A DNA stretch of 64,000 nt from Polaribacter sp. KT25b (GTDB taxonomy: Bacteria > Bacteroidota > Bacteroidia > Flavobacteriales > Flavobacteriaceae), in contig NZ_LT629752.1 in the NCBI RefSeq assembly GCF_900105145.1, positions 2,380,001 through 2,444,000 on the forward strand, in the 5' to 3' direction. Position numbers and translations under genes: made by a program. Shown here piece by piece: positions 39,626 through 48,691 of the stretch. A model generated the notes under the pieces. That model had not been told where the DNA came from. It ran no database searches and worked only from the letters and a program-made list of their open reading frames with translations. Positions within the stretch are counted from its first letter, which is position 1. The number at the start of each line of letters is the position of its first letter.

Positions 39626-40398
39626 AAAAAAACAAGGTTGTAAATTTGTTTGGAGATAAGAATAACCTTCAAAATACAGCGCTAAATTATTCTACTCTAT
39701 TAGATAAATTTGTTGAACAATTTATTAATAAACTTAAAGAGTTTGAGTCTCAAGAAGACGCTTATGAGTTTGCCCAAAACGCTTGGAACTTAGGAAATAT
39801 GCGATCTATTATAGATACAGCTGAATTTAAAAACATTATTTCGTTAGCAAAAGACAATGGTGAAGATTATCGTTTATTAGAAAAAATGACCTCTTATAAA
39901 GTTAAACATCTTAAAGAATTTACAGAATTTATAGTTGATTTTGATTTCTTTGAAGTTAAAGGAAGTCAAAAACTAAAAGTAACAACACAAACTGAAGATG
40001 ACTACCTTTCTGAGATGCTAGAAATAAATTTCCCTAAAGAAAGCACGGAAGATGATTTTGAAGAGAATTTTATTAACAGATCTGCAATTTCGTTAAAACC
40101 TCTACAACCTTTTATAGATTGGCATAATACTATTTACACAGATTCTAAAATTGATGAAACAGATTTAAAAGATGTAAATATTTATTTAATTAGCAATGCA
40201 ACATATTATGAAGATGTAGAAGCACACTTAAAAAAGAAGTTTGACAACTATTTTCAAAGAGAATTAGAAGGCTGGCACACAAATAAAAAAGAATGGCCGC
40301 AAAGACGAAATTACAAAATGTTTAAAAACTGGTTTCAAATTAATATCTCTACAGCTATTTTAGATTTAGAAAAAACACCAGTTAGCAAAAGTGAATAA
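39622..40398 (+). CDS. hypothetical protein coupled to NUDIX
   Basis: A 258-residue protein with no family I recognise. It begins MKKNKVVNLFGDKNNL and is mostly helical by composition, with acidic stretches around residues 130-150 (TEDDFEENF). Aromatic residues are frequent near FIDWHNTIYTDSK and WHTNKKEWPQRR. No signal peptide or membrane helix is seen. It overlaps the NUDIX gene by 4 bp (ATGA), and the cyclic-nucleotide/CBS gene begins 25 bp later, so it probably belongs to the same transcript. Function unknown. Confidence 0.6.
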   Translation: MKKNKVVNLFGDKNNLQNTALNYSTLLDKFVEQFINKLKEFESQEDAYEFAQNAWNLGNMRSIIDTAEFKNIISLAKDNGEDYRLLEKMTSYKVKHLKEFTEFIVDFDFFEVKGSQKLKVTTQTEDDYLSEMLEINFPKESTEDDFEENFINRSAISLKPLQPFIDWHNTIYTDSKIDETDLKDVNIYLISNATYYEDVEAHLKKKFDNYFQRELEGWHTNKKEWPQRRNYKMFKNWFQINISTAILDLEKTPVSKSE

Positions 40399-40423
40399 AA
40401 CCCTCATCAGTAAATAAAAAAAG

Positions 40424-42340
40424 ATGAAAAATACAATTTCTGAACGTGTCTTCGATTTCTTAAAAAATTATCCTCCTTTTAATTTACTTACTGCTAAAAA
40501 AATAGCAGAAATAGCATCCGAAGTAAAAATTATATATTTAGAAAAAGGAAAGATTCTTTTTAATCAGAATGATACAAATCACGAACATTTTTATATTGTA
40601 AGAAATGGCGGAATTAGTATGTATAAAAATTCTGAAAACGATAAAACGCTTATAGATATTTGCGATGCTGGAGATATTTTTGGATTAAGACCATTAATCA
40701 GTAAAGAAAATTATTTATTAGATGCTATTGCCAATGAAGAATCTATTGTTTATGGAATTCCTATTGCAATTTTTCAAGCATTATCAGAAAAAAGTTTAAA
40801 AATTAATAAATACCTGTTAACCTCATTTGCTTCCACTTCTTTTGATCCTTACACAAGCGAGCAAAACAACAATATTTTTACAGATTATATTGCTAAAGAA
40901 AACTTAGCAGAATCTAATTTACAATCTATTAATTACACAAAAAAACCTTTAAAATGTACCATAAAATCTACAATTAAAGAGGCTGCCATAAAAATGAGTG
41001 CTCAAAAAATTGGTTGTATTGTTGTGGTTGATGATGCATGCGTTCCTATAGGAATCATTACAAATAGCGACATTAAAAACAAAATAGCCACAGGTCTTTT
41101 TTCTATAGAAACTTCAGTAAAAGATATTATGTCTTTTCCTGTAATAACGCAATCTAAAAATCTTACAGTTTTAGATGCACAATTACAAATGATTAAGCAT
41201 AAAGTAGGTCATGTTTGTATTACTGCTGATGGAACTAGTAATTCTAAACTAATAGGAATTTTAACAAATCATGATGTATTAGCTTCATTAGGAAACAACC
41301 CAACTGTTATTTTAAAAGAAATAAAACGCGCTAAAAGAACGAGAGAAATTCGTGAAATTAGAAGCAAAGCTAACTTACTTTTAAAATCATATTTAGAACA
41401 AAATATTCCGTTATCTCATATTTCTAAAATTATCTCAGAAATAAATGACGGCGTAACTATTAGAACCATTGAACTTTCTTTGAAAAAAATGGATTCGCCT
41501 CCTCCTGTAAAATTTTCTTGGCTAGCTCTAGGCAGTCAAGGCAGAAAAGAACAACTTTTATACACAGATCAAGATAATGCTTTAATTTTTGAAGATGTTG
41601 CACCCGAAAAATATCTAGAAACAAAAAATTACTTTTTAAAACTTTCTGGACACATTACTAAATCACTTCATAAAATTGGCTATGAATATTGTCCTGCAGA
41701 AATGATGGCAAGCAACCCAGAGTGGTGTTTATCTTTATCTGAATGGAAAAACCAATTTAAAGATTGGATTATGAATATTGATGAAAAAGCCATTTTATTG
41801 TCTTCGATATTTTTTGATTTTAATGCAATTTATGGCGACCCAAATTTGCCTAAAGAATTAACGAATAGCATTTTTGAAAATCTAAATAATAAAAACCTTT
41901 TATGTACCTTTTTAGCGAAAGAAGCAGTTGCAAGCCCTTCTCCATTAGGTTTTTTTAAACAGTTTTTAGTAGAAAATAATGGAGATCACAAAGATTCTTT
42001 TAATATTAAAAAAAGAGCGTTAATGCCATTAATTAATGCTGCTAGACTTTTAGTTTTATCAAATAATATATCAGAAATAAATAATACAGCACAACGTTTT
42101 GAAAAATTAGCAGAAATTGAACCTCAAAATAAAGAGTTATATCAATCTTGCTCTTACGCCTTTAAAGCTGTGCTAAAATTTAAAACCAAACAAGGAATCT
42201 TACATAACAATTCTGGTAGAATTATACAATTAGAATCTTTAACAAAAGAAGAAAAGTTAAAACTTAAAAGATGTTTTAAACCTATTAGAGAAATTCAAGA
42301 AGTACTTTCTGTAAGATATAATTTAGCAAACTTTAGGTAA
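40424..42340 (+). CDS. cNMP-binding / CBS / DUF294 nucleotidyltransferase-like protein
   Basis: A 638-residue regulator-like protein. A cyclic-nucleotide-binding-type beta barrel is at about residues 18-120 (IIYLEKGKILFNQND). Two CBS modules follow at about 175-290 (KIGCIVVVDDACVPIGIITNSD and VGHVCITADGT). A DUF294 nucleotidyltransferase-like domain has GSQGRKEQLLYTDQDNALIF, which keeps the GS and DxD pattern, and then a DUF294 C-terminal domain. Proteins of this plan pair with a DnaQ-like exonuclease, as here, and often lie near acetate genes. acs is 3 kb away, beyond an unrelated transporter. Its activity is not established. Confidence 0.85.
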   Translation: MKNTISERVFDFLKNYPPFNLLTAKKIAEIASEVKIIYLEKGKILFNQNDTNHEHFYIVRNGGISMYKNSENDKTLIDICDAGDIFGLRPLISKENYLLDAIANEESIVYGIPIAIFQALSEKSLKINKYLLTSFASTSFDPYTSEQNNNIFTDYIAKENLAESNLQSINYTKKPLKCTIKSTIKEAAIKMSAQKIGCIVVVDDACVPIGIITNSDIKNKIATGLFSIETSVKDIMSFPVITQSKNLTVLDAQLQMIKHKVGHVCITADGTSNSKLIGILTNHDVLASLGNNPTVILKEIKRAKRTREIREIRSKANLLLKSYLEQNIPLSHISKIISEINDGVTIRTIELSLKKMDSPPPVKFSWLALGSQGRKEQLLYTDQDNALIFEDVAPEKYLETKNYFLKLSGHITKSLHKIGYEYCPAEMMASNPEWCLSLSEWKNQFKDWIMNIDEKAILLSSIFFDFNAIYGDPNLPKELTNSIFENLNNKNLLCTFLAKEAVASPSPLGFFKQFLVENNGDHKDSFNIKKRALMPLINAARLLVLSNNISEINNTAQRFEKLAEIEPQNKELYQSCSYAFKAVLKFKTKQGILHNNSGRIIQLESLTKEEKLKLKRCFKPIREIQEVLSVRYNLANFR

Positions 42341-42342
42341 CT

Positions 42343-43005
42343 ATGAAATTAAATTGGTTTCAAAAAAAAGAAAAAAAGCCACTTCCAGGTTACTTTTTAG
42401 CCTATCAGGAAAGCTTTTTAAATGCAAAAAAACTACCGATTAAAGAAACTAGATTTGTTATTTATGATACAGAAACAACTGGTTTTTTAAGAAAAGATAG
42501 AGTGCTTTCTATTGGTGCTGTATCTGTAATAGACAACACAATTAACGTAAATGATACTTTTGAAGTCTATGTGAAACAAAAAGTATTTAAAGCAGAAACT
42601 GTACCAATTCACGGAATTTTAAAAGGAGGTGAAATTGAAAAAATAACAGAATTAGCTGCGTTAAAACTTTTTTTAAAATATATTGGCAATGCCGTTTTGG
42701 TTGGACATCATGTAAAATTTGATGTAGAAATGATTAACGAAATTTTAAGGAGAAACAAATTACCTCTTTTATTAAACAAAACTATTGATACTGGTTATTT
42801 GTATAAAAAATCAAAACACACAATTTATCAAAATGGAAAACAACATTATACATTAGATAATTTGTGTGATGAATTAAATATCTCTAAAAGTGATCGTCAT
42901 ACAGCAACTGGAGATGCTTATATTACTGCAATAGCTTTCTTAAAAATACTTTCTCGTTTAAATAAAAACGGAAATTTAAAGTTTAGAGATTTATTGAATT
43001 ACTAG
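42343..43005 (+). CDS. 3'-5' exonuclease, DnaQ/epsilon-like
   Basis: A DEDDh exonuclease of 220 residues. The metal residues are seen in the three usual blocks: Exo I FVIYDTETTGF, Exo II VGHHVKFDVEMI and Exo III with His and Asp in DRHTATGDAYITA. It starts 2 bp after the stop of the cNMP/CBS/DUF294 gene, so the two are one transcript. This pairing recurs in many phyla. The DNA or RNA substrate is not known, and it is unlikely to be the replicative proofreader. It overlaps the convergent lipoprotein gene by 4 bp. Confidence 0.9.
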   Translation: MKLNWFQKKEKKPLPGYFLAYQESFLNAKKLPIKETRFVIYDTETTGFLRKDRVLSIGAVSVIDNTINVNDTFEVYVKQKVFKAETVPIHGILKGGEIEKITELAALKLFLKYIGNAVLVGHHVKFDVEMINEILRRNKLPLLLNKTIDTGYLYKKSKHTIYQNGKQHYTLDNLCDELNISKSDRHTATGDAYITAIAFLKILSRLNKNGNLKFRDLLNY

Positions 43006-43766
43006 TTTTTTGGTTTCTCAAAAAAAGAATCGGCTAATTTACCTTCGCTTATTAAAGGTAAAGTAAAAACCGTTGTTGGTCTTGCAGGTTCTGTTGGCAC
43101 TCCATTTTCATCAGTTTTATACCAAGTAATTTCTGATGGCAAAATTAATCCGTTTACGTTATTCCAATTACCATACTTAATCATTTTAAATTTATCGCTT
43201 GCTTTTTTAGATCTATACGTAACTGTATAACCTAACCATTGCATTTGATATGTTTCTGGATTGTAATAAATTTTGTAATTATCATCTGGAGAACTACCAA
43301 CATTTGCTTTAAAAGACATTTTATATCCAGGATAATTTTTCCCTTCAAAAACTAAATCTGCTGTTTTTTCATAAGTAATTCCATCATCAGCCAAAACAAA
43401 AGGCATTGCGTAGAAATAAAAATATAAATTATGATAAAAAGCAGGATCGCCTTTATAAGATCCTTTTTCAACTTCTGATAACCAAACATCTTTACCGTTA
43501 AAACCTAAAGAATATTTTGGTGAATTAATTACTGTTTTTCTTGATTTTAAATCTACAGTATGTACTTCTTCTCCTTTATTAAATGATAAAATTTGTGCTT
43601 TTCTCCAAGTATCAATTCCCCCATGTTTTTCAAAAACTTTTGCCAATTCTACCGGAAAATTTTCTTTTTTAACTTCAACAATTGTTTCTTGTTTAACACC
43701 TTTTTTAGTTTCATTTTTACAAGAAACTGAAATTACTATTATTAATAATAAAAGTACTTTTTTCAT
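43002..43766 (-). CDS. DUF6503-like lipoprotein
   Basis: A 254-residue lipoprotein with signal LLLLIIVISVSCKNE and the lipidated Cys at about residue 16. The body is a beta-rich domain similar to LolA-like sandwiches, with FEKHGGIDTWRKAQIL at the start and YKIYYNPETYQMQWLGYTV in the middle. I recall this family as DUF6503. It is convergent with the exonuclease gene and overlaps it by 4 bases. It lies 80 bp downstream of the ABC exporter. Function is unknown, and a lipid- or hydrophobe-binding role is only a guess from the fold. Confidence 0.65.
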   Translation of the reverse strand: MKKVLLLLIIVISVSCKNETKKGVKQETIVEVKKENFPVELAKVFEKHGGIDTWRKAQILSFNKGEEVHTVDLKSRKTVINSPKYSLGFNGKDVWLSEVEKGSYKGDPAFYHNLYFYFYAMPFVLADDGITYEKTADLVFEGKNYPGYKMSFKANVGSSPDDNYKIYYNPETYQMQWLGYTVTYRSKKASDKFKMIKYGNWNNVNGLILPSEITWYKTDENGVPTEPARPTTVFTLPLISEGKLADSFFEKPKN

Positions 43767-43846
43767 AAATATGTTTAATTTGATTTTAATAATTTAAAAA
43801 GTCGTAATACATCTAAAACACTTTCAAAAATAATGACATTTAATTC

Positions 43847-45613
43847 TTAAATTTTAGATTGATAAGTATACAAATCAAAATATCTACCTTTTTTAGCAAT
43901 CAACTCATCATGCGTTCCTCTTTCTGCGATGCTTCCAGCTTCAATTACTAAAATTTGATCTGCTTGTTTTATAGTACTTAATCTGTGTGCAATTACAATC
44001 GTAGTTCTATCTTTTACTAATTCTGATAAACTTTTTTGAATTAACGATTCACTTTCTGTATCTAAACTAGAGGTTGCTTCATCTAAAATAATAATTTTTG
44101 GATCTGCTAAAATTGCCCTTGCAATTGCCAAACGTTGTCTTTGACCTCCAGAAAGTTTTACGCCTCTTTCTCCTATTAATGTATCTAACCCATCATCAAA
44201 ACGATCTGTAAATTCATTTACGTAAGCAGCATTTACAGCATTTTGTAATTCTTCTTCCGTAGCATTTGGTCTTGGGAATAAAATATTTTCTCTAATTGTT
44301 CCTTCAAACAAAAATTCATCTTGTAAAACAACTCCTAAATTTTTACGATAACTAGATAATTTTACTTTTGACACATCTTTATTATCAATAGTAATAGTAC
44401 CAGATTTAGGGTTTAAAAAAGTTGCAGATAAACCTGCAATTGTAGATTTACCTGAACCAGAACTACCAACCAACGCAGTTACAGAACCTGCAGGAACATC
44501 AAAATTAATATTGTTCAACACTTCTTTTCCTTCTTCGTACTCAAAAGAAACATCATCAAAAATAATTTCTCCTTTTATCTTATTTAATGTAATTGTTCTT
44601 TCTTCATCATCTTCTTCTGCAGGCATGTTCATTAACTCTTCTGTTCTATCTAAACCTGCTAATGCTTCTGTTAATTGGCTACCAATATTACTCATTTGTA
44701 CAATTGGCGCAACCATAAAAGCTAATAATGTTGTAAATTTAAACAGATCTCCTGAAGTCATCGTTCCTTGTACCATATAATAACCTCCAATTCCTAAAAC
44801 GCCAGTTGTTGCTAAACCAATTAAAAAAGTAGATGAGCTTGTCATTATTGCAGTTGCTGTCATACTTTTTTTAACATTTATAAAAATATCGGCAACACCT
44901 TTTTCAAATATTTTACTTTCTTGTTCTTCTGCATTAAAGGCTTTTATAACTCGAATTCCACCTAAAGTTTCTGTTAAACGTCCTTTTACCTCTGCATTAA
45001 TTTTACCTCTTGCTCTAAAAATTGGTCTAATGTATTTGAAAGATTTTAAGGCAATCAATCCAAAAACTGATAAAGGCACAAAAGTAAAAAGCGTCATCCA
45101 AACATTCATTTTTAGCAAAATAACCAACGTTAGAATTGCCGTAAAAGAACCACCAATTAGTTGTACTAAACCTGTACCAATTAAGTTTCTAACTCCTTCT
45201 ACATCGCTCATAATTCTAGAAACTAAAGCTCCAGATTTTGTATTATCAAAAAAGCTGATAGGTAATGTTAATACCTTTTTTTGAACTTCTGCTCTTAATT
45301 CTGATATTAAATATTGTGCTTGAATACTTAATACTTTTGTTAATAAAAAAGAGGTGATTGCTTGTACAGAAATAGCCCCAATAACGATAGCTATTAAAGT
45401 ATATAATTGATTATAATCTTTATTTGGCACAACCTCATCTAACAATACTTTACTTTGCAATGGAAGCACAAAACCAGATAAACTTCTGATAATTATTAGA
45501 ATTAAACCTAAAAAAACAAGATTTCTTCTTGGCCAAATAATGGTTTTAAAAGCTTGTTTTAAAGTTACTTTTGGTTTCTTTTTATCTTTTGATGATTCTT
45601 TATAATGTTGCAT
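43847..45613 (-). CDS. ABC exporter, ATP-binding and permease in one chain (MsbA-like)
   Basis: A half-transporter of 588 residues that works as a homodimer. Six transmembrane helices fill about residues 28-320. The ATPase domain has Walker A GSSGSGKSTIAG, signature LSGGQRQRLAIA, Walker B IIILDEATSSLD and the H-loop His in IVIAHRLST. The build is that of lipid A/multidrug exporters such as MsbA. It stands alone between a DUF6503 lipoprotein and acs. The substrate is not shown by the sequence. Confidence 0.92.
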   Translation of the reverse strand: MQHYKESSKDKKKPKVTLKQAFKTIIWPRRNLVFLGLILIIIRSLSGFVLPLQSKVLLDEVVPNKDYNQLYTLIAIVIGAISVQAITSFLLTKVLSIQAQYLISELRAEVQKKVLTLPISFFDNTKSGALVSRIMSDVEGVRNLIGTGLVQLIGGSFTAILTLVILLKMNVWMTLFTFVPLSVFGLIALKSFKYIRPIFRARGKINAEVKGRLTETLGGIRVIKAFNAEEQESKIFEKGVADIFINVKKSMTATAIMTSSSTFLIGLATTGVLGIGGYYMVQGTMTSGDLFKFTTLLAFMVAPIVQMSNIGSQLTEALAGLDRTEELMNMPAEEDDEERTITLNKIKGEIIFDDVSFEYEEGKEVLNNINFDVPAGSVTALVGSSGSGKSTIAGLSATFLNPKSGTITIDNKDVSKVKLSSYRKNLGVVLQDEFLFEGTIRENILFPRPNATEEELQNAVNAAYVNEFTDRFDDGLDTLIGERGVKLSGGQRQRLAIARAILADPKIIILDEATSSLDTESESLIQKSLSELVKDRTTIVIAHRLSTIKQADQILVIEAGSIAERGTHDELIAKKGRYFDLYTYQSKI

Positions 45614-45704
45614 AATTTGTTTTAAAATCTAGAAAACTCTATTTCTCAATTTATATGCCATAGAAATAAGTCTGACATATTTACAAAGTTACAACAAACA
45701 TAAA

Positions 45705-45737
45705 AGACCTCACAGGTTATAGAAACCTGTGAGGTCT
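45705..45737. repeat. perfect CCTCACAGG hairpin
   Basis: A 14-bp perfect stem (45705-45718 with 45724-45737) and a 5-base loop. It shares the CCTCACAG/TGTGAGG core with the fabV terminator at 52212-52246. It lacks a strong T-tract, so it may be a short repeat rather than a terminator. Confidence 0.6.
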
Positions 45738-45789
45738 GGAATAAAGATTAAATTCCTTTACTATATTATTAATTAGCTACCAAGTATGC

Positions 45790-45884
45790 TGCGTGAGCGA
45801 TAGAAACGGCATCCTTTTTATGCTTTTTCTGCATAAAAAGATATAGTGGAAAGCGCGGTTTTTGTTTTTTCAACAAAAACACGC
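45790..45884. repeat. palindromic REP-like element, copy B
   Basis: Two adjacent hairpins. The first is CTTTTTATGC (45814-45823) with GCATAAAAAG (45831-45840), and the second GTTTTTGTT (45858-45866) with AACAAAAAC (45872-45880), flanked by GCG/CGC. Before them is TGAGCGATAGAAACGGCAT, and between them TAGTGGAAAGCGCGG. The core hairpin resembles that at 10711-10740. Confidence 0.5.
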
Positions 45885-45919
45885 AAAAAAACTCATAGAT
45901 TTAATAACCTATGAGTTTT
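45885..45919 (-). terminator. intrinsic terminator of acs
   Basis: On the minus strand, AAAACTCATAG and CTATGAGTTTT form an 11-bp stem followed by further T. It lies 31 bases past the acs stop codon. Confidence 0.8.
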
Positions 45920-45949
45920 GAATAAAATCTGAATCTGATTCAGTTTTTC

Positions 45950-47857
45950 CTACAATCTATGATCAATAATTTTTTGTACAATTTCAGGATTTAATAATGT
46001 ACTAGTATCTCCTAAATTATCCATTTCATTACAAGCTATTTTACGTAAAATACGTCTCATAATTTTGCCAGAACGTGTTTTTGGTAATCCTTCTGTAAAT
46101 TGAATTTTATCTAATTTTGCAATTGGGCCAATTCTATCTGTAATTAATTGATTAATCTCCTTCTGTAAATTAGCATGATCTCTATATTCACCGGCGTCTT
46201 TTAATGTAATATAACCATATAAAGCACTTCCTTTAATATCATGAGGAAAACCAACAATAGCAGATTCTGCAATTGCAGGATGCTCATTAATTGCATCTTC
46301 TATTGGCGCAGTTCCTAAATTATGACCAGAAACAATAATTACATCATCTACTCTACCTGTAATTCTGTAATAACCAACTTCATCTCTTAAAGCTCCATCA
46401 CCCGTAAAATACATATTATCAAAAGCAGAAAAATAGGTTTCTTTATAGCGTTGGTGATTTCCCCAAATTGTTCTTGCAATACTTGGCCAAGGGTATTTTA
46501 TACACAATCTTCCTTCTACCTGATTCCCTTTTAATTCGGCTCCTTTTTCATCCATTATTGCTGGTTGAATTCCTATAAAAGGTAACGTTGCGTATGTTGG
46601 TTTTGTTGGTGTTACATACGGAATTGGTGTTATCATAATTCCGCCAGTTTCTGTTTGCCACCAAGAATCTATTATCGGGCTTTTACCTTTACCAACATTA
46701 TCATTATACCAGTGCCAAGCTTCTTCATTAATTGGCTCACCAACAGAACCCAAAACTTTTAAGGATGATAAATCGTGATTTTCTATCAATTCTGTTCCAT
46801 GTTTTGCCAAAGCTCTAATTGCAGTTGGAGCTGTATAAAACTGACTCACTTTATGTTTGTCAATTATATCCCAAAAACGACCAAAATCTGGATAACTTGG
46901 TACACCTTCAAATAATACTGTTGTTGCTCCGTTTGCTAAAGGTCCATAAACAATGTAAGAATGACCAGTAATCCAACCAATATCTGCAGTACACCAATAC
47001 ACATCATTTTCTCTATATTGAAACGCATTTTTAAAGGTATACGCTGTATACACCATATAACCAGCTGTTGTGTGCACCATTCCTTTTGGTCTGCCAGTAG
47101 AACCAGAAGTATATAAAATAAATAATGGATCTTCTGCATCCATTATCTCTGCTTTACATTCTTTAGAAGCTTCATCTAATAACGGTTGCAACCATTTATC
47201 TCTTCCAGCTTTCATCTTAATATCAGAATTGATTCTTTTTGCTACCAAAACAGTATTTACTCCTTCACATTTTTCTAAAGCTTCATCTACGATTCCTTTT
47301 AAATCAATTGTTTTTTTACCTCTGTAAGAACCATCCGCAGTAATGACTATTTTACAATCAGAATCGTTAATTCTTGTTGCTAAGGCTGTTGATGAAAAAC
47401 CTGCAAAAACCACAGAATGTATAGCCCCAATTCTAGCACAAGCCAACAAAGAAATTGCCAATTCGGGAATCATAGGTACATAAATACAAACTCTATCTCC
47501 TTTTTTAACCCCATAGTCTTTTAAAACATTCGCAAATTGATTTACTCTTTCATGCAATTGATTATAAGTAATATGTTCTGCTGGTTCCTCTGGATTATTC
47601 GGTTCGAATAAAATAGCCGTTTTGTCTGCTCTTGTAGCCAAATGCCTATCAATACAATTTTCTGTAATATTTAATTTAGCACCTTGAAACCATTTTATTT
47701 CTGGTTTAGAAAAATCCCAATCTAAAACTTTATCCCATTGTTTTCTCCATAAAAAATGTTCTTCGGCAATTTCTTCCCAAAAAACCTCTGGTTCTCTTAT
47801 CGATTTTCTATATACTTTAAAATATTCTTCTAAATGTTTAATGTGATAATTACTCAT
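45950..47857 (-). CDS. acs: acetate--CoA ligase (acetyl-CoA synthetase)
   Basis: Acs activates acetate to acetyl-CoA through acetyl-AMP. It belongs to the ANL superfamily: the P-loop-like motif is YTSGSTGRPKGMVHTT, with DSWWQTETGG and YFTGDGALRDEVGYY later in the chain. The C-terminal domain ends in LPKTRSGKIMRRILRK, with the Lys whose acetylation controls this enzyme in other bacteria. The 635-residue length is normal, and the N-terminal ACAS_N region (FKVYRKSIREPEVFWEE) is present. It ends at its own terminator and faces the divergent TauE gene. Confidence 0.96.
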   Translation of the reverse strand: MSNYHIKHLEEYFKVYRKSIREPEVFWEEIAEEHFLWRKQWDKVLDWDFSKPEIKWFQGAKLNITENCIDRHLATRADKTAILFEPNNPEEPAEHITYNQLHERVNQFANVLKDYGVKKGDRVCIYVPMIPELAISLLACARIGAIHSVVFAGFSSTALATRINDSDCKIVITADGSYRGKKTIDLKGIVDEALEKCEGVNTVLVAKRINSDIKMKAGRDKWLQPLLDEASKECKAEIMDAEDPLFILYTSGSTGRPKGMVHTTAGYMVYTAYTFKNAFQYRENDVYWCTADIGWITGHSYIVYGPLANGATTVLFEGVPSYPDFGRFWDIIDKHKVSQFYTAPTAIRALAKHGTELIENHDLSSLKVLGSVGEPINEEAWHWYNDNVGKGKSPIIDSWWQTETGGIMITPIPYVTPTKPTYATLPFIGIQPAIMDEKGAELKGNQVEGRLCIKYPWPSIARTIWGNHQRYKETYFSAFDNMYFTGDGALRDEVGYYRITGRVDDVIIVSGHNLGTAPIEDAINEHPAIAESAIVGFPHDIKGSALYGYITLKDAGEYRDHANLQKEINQLITDRIGPIAKLDKIQFTEGLPKTRSGKIMRRILRKIACNEMDNLGDTSTLLNPEIVQKIIDHRL

Positions 47858-47899
47858 AATTAGTTTTGTTATTGATTAGATTTTATAAAAATAGAAAAT

Positions 47900-47907
47900 T
47901 ATATTTG
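47900..47907 (+). promoter_or_regulatory. candidate -7 element before the TauE gene
   Basis: TATATTTG matches TAnnTTTG exactly but sits only 4 bases before the ATG at 47912, and no TTTG is found 19 bases upstream. If used, the mRNA would be nearly leaderless. Confidence 0.4.
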
Positions 47908-47911
47908 CTTT

Positions 47912-48691
47912 ATGGGTATTCAAATCATTTTTGAATCAATTTTACAAAACTGGAATATTATTTTATTTTTTTTTATAGTCGCAATTTTATATTCGTCTGT
48001 AGGTTTTGGTGGTGGTTCTAGTTATTTAGCAATTTTAGCATTAACAGGCATAGTTTTTACACAAATTAGAGCAACTGCTTTATTATGTAATATTGTTGTG
48101 GTTTTTGGTAACATGTTCTTATTTCATCAGCAAAAAAAAATAGAATGGAAAAAAATAATTTCTATCGTTATATTTAGTGTTCCAATGGCATATATTGGTG
48201 GATACTTAAAAATAAATAAAGAATTTTTCTTTATATTGTTAGGTTTTACGCTTCTTTTTGCCGCAATTACTATGTGGATTTCAAAAAATATTATTTCTTC
48301 GGATGAAAAACAAATCAAAATAAATACCAAGAAAAATGCTGCTTTTGGCGGAATTATTGGTTTTATTTCTGGAATGGTAGGAATTGGCGGAGGCATTTTT
48401 TTATCGCCACTTTTGCATTTAACAAATTGGGATACTCCAAAAAAAATTGCAGCAACAGCTAGTTTTTTTATCTTAGTTAATTCTATTGCAGGACTAGTTG
48501 GACAATATTCAAATCCTGATTTTTATATTGATTGGAGTTTAACATCCATCTTATTAATTACCGTTTTTATTGGCGGACAAATTGGAAGTAGAATGAGCAA
48601 CAATTACTTTACTCCTATTCAACTAAAAAAGGCAACCGCTATTTTGATTGCCTTTGTAGGAATTAGAATTTTAATAAAATATTTCTTTTAA
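47912..48691 (+). CDS. TauE/SafE family sulfite-type exporter
   Basis: A 259-residue inner-membrane protein with about eight helices. The two family signatures are seen: SSVGFGGGSSYLAILALTG near the N-terminus and GFISGMVGIGGGIFLSPLLHL in the second half. Members move sulfur-containing or organic anions, but the substrate varies greatly. The gene is single, divergent from acs, and its stop codon directly abuts the stop codon of the convergent serine hydrolase gene with no spacer. Confidence 0.85.
   Translation: MGIQIIFESILQNWNIILFFFIVAILYSSVGFGGGSSYLAILALTGIVFTQIRATALLCNIVVVFGNMFLFHQQKKIEWKKIISIVIFSVPMAYIGGYLKINKEFFFILLGFTLLFAAITMWISKNIISSDEKQIKINTKKNAAFGGIIGFISGMVGIGGGIFLSPLLHLTNWDTPKKIAATASFFILVNSIAGLVGQYSNPDFYIDWSLTSILLITVFIGGQIGSRMSNNYFTPIQLKKATAILIAFVGIRILIKYFF

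Larger units (their letters stand above)
45614..45949. other. intergenic stretch of structured DNA
   Basis: About 336 bases without a gene. It holds a perfect 14-bp hairpin (45705-45737), a REP-like palindromic element (45790-45884) and the acs terminator (45885-45919). Confidence 0.7.

Noticed and set aside
47070..47327. Plus-strand open frame of about 85 residues.
   Set aside because: It is antisense to the catalytic domain of acs and has no signal or context of its own.
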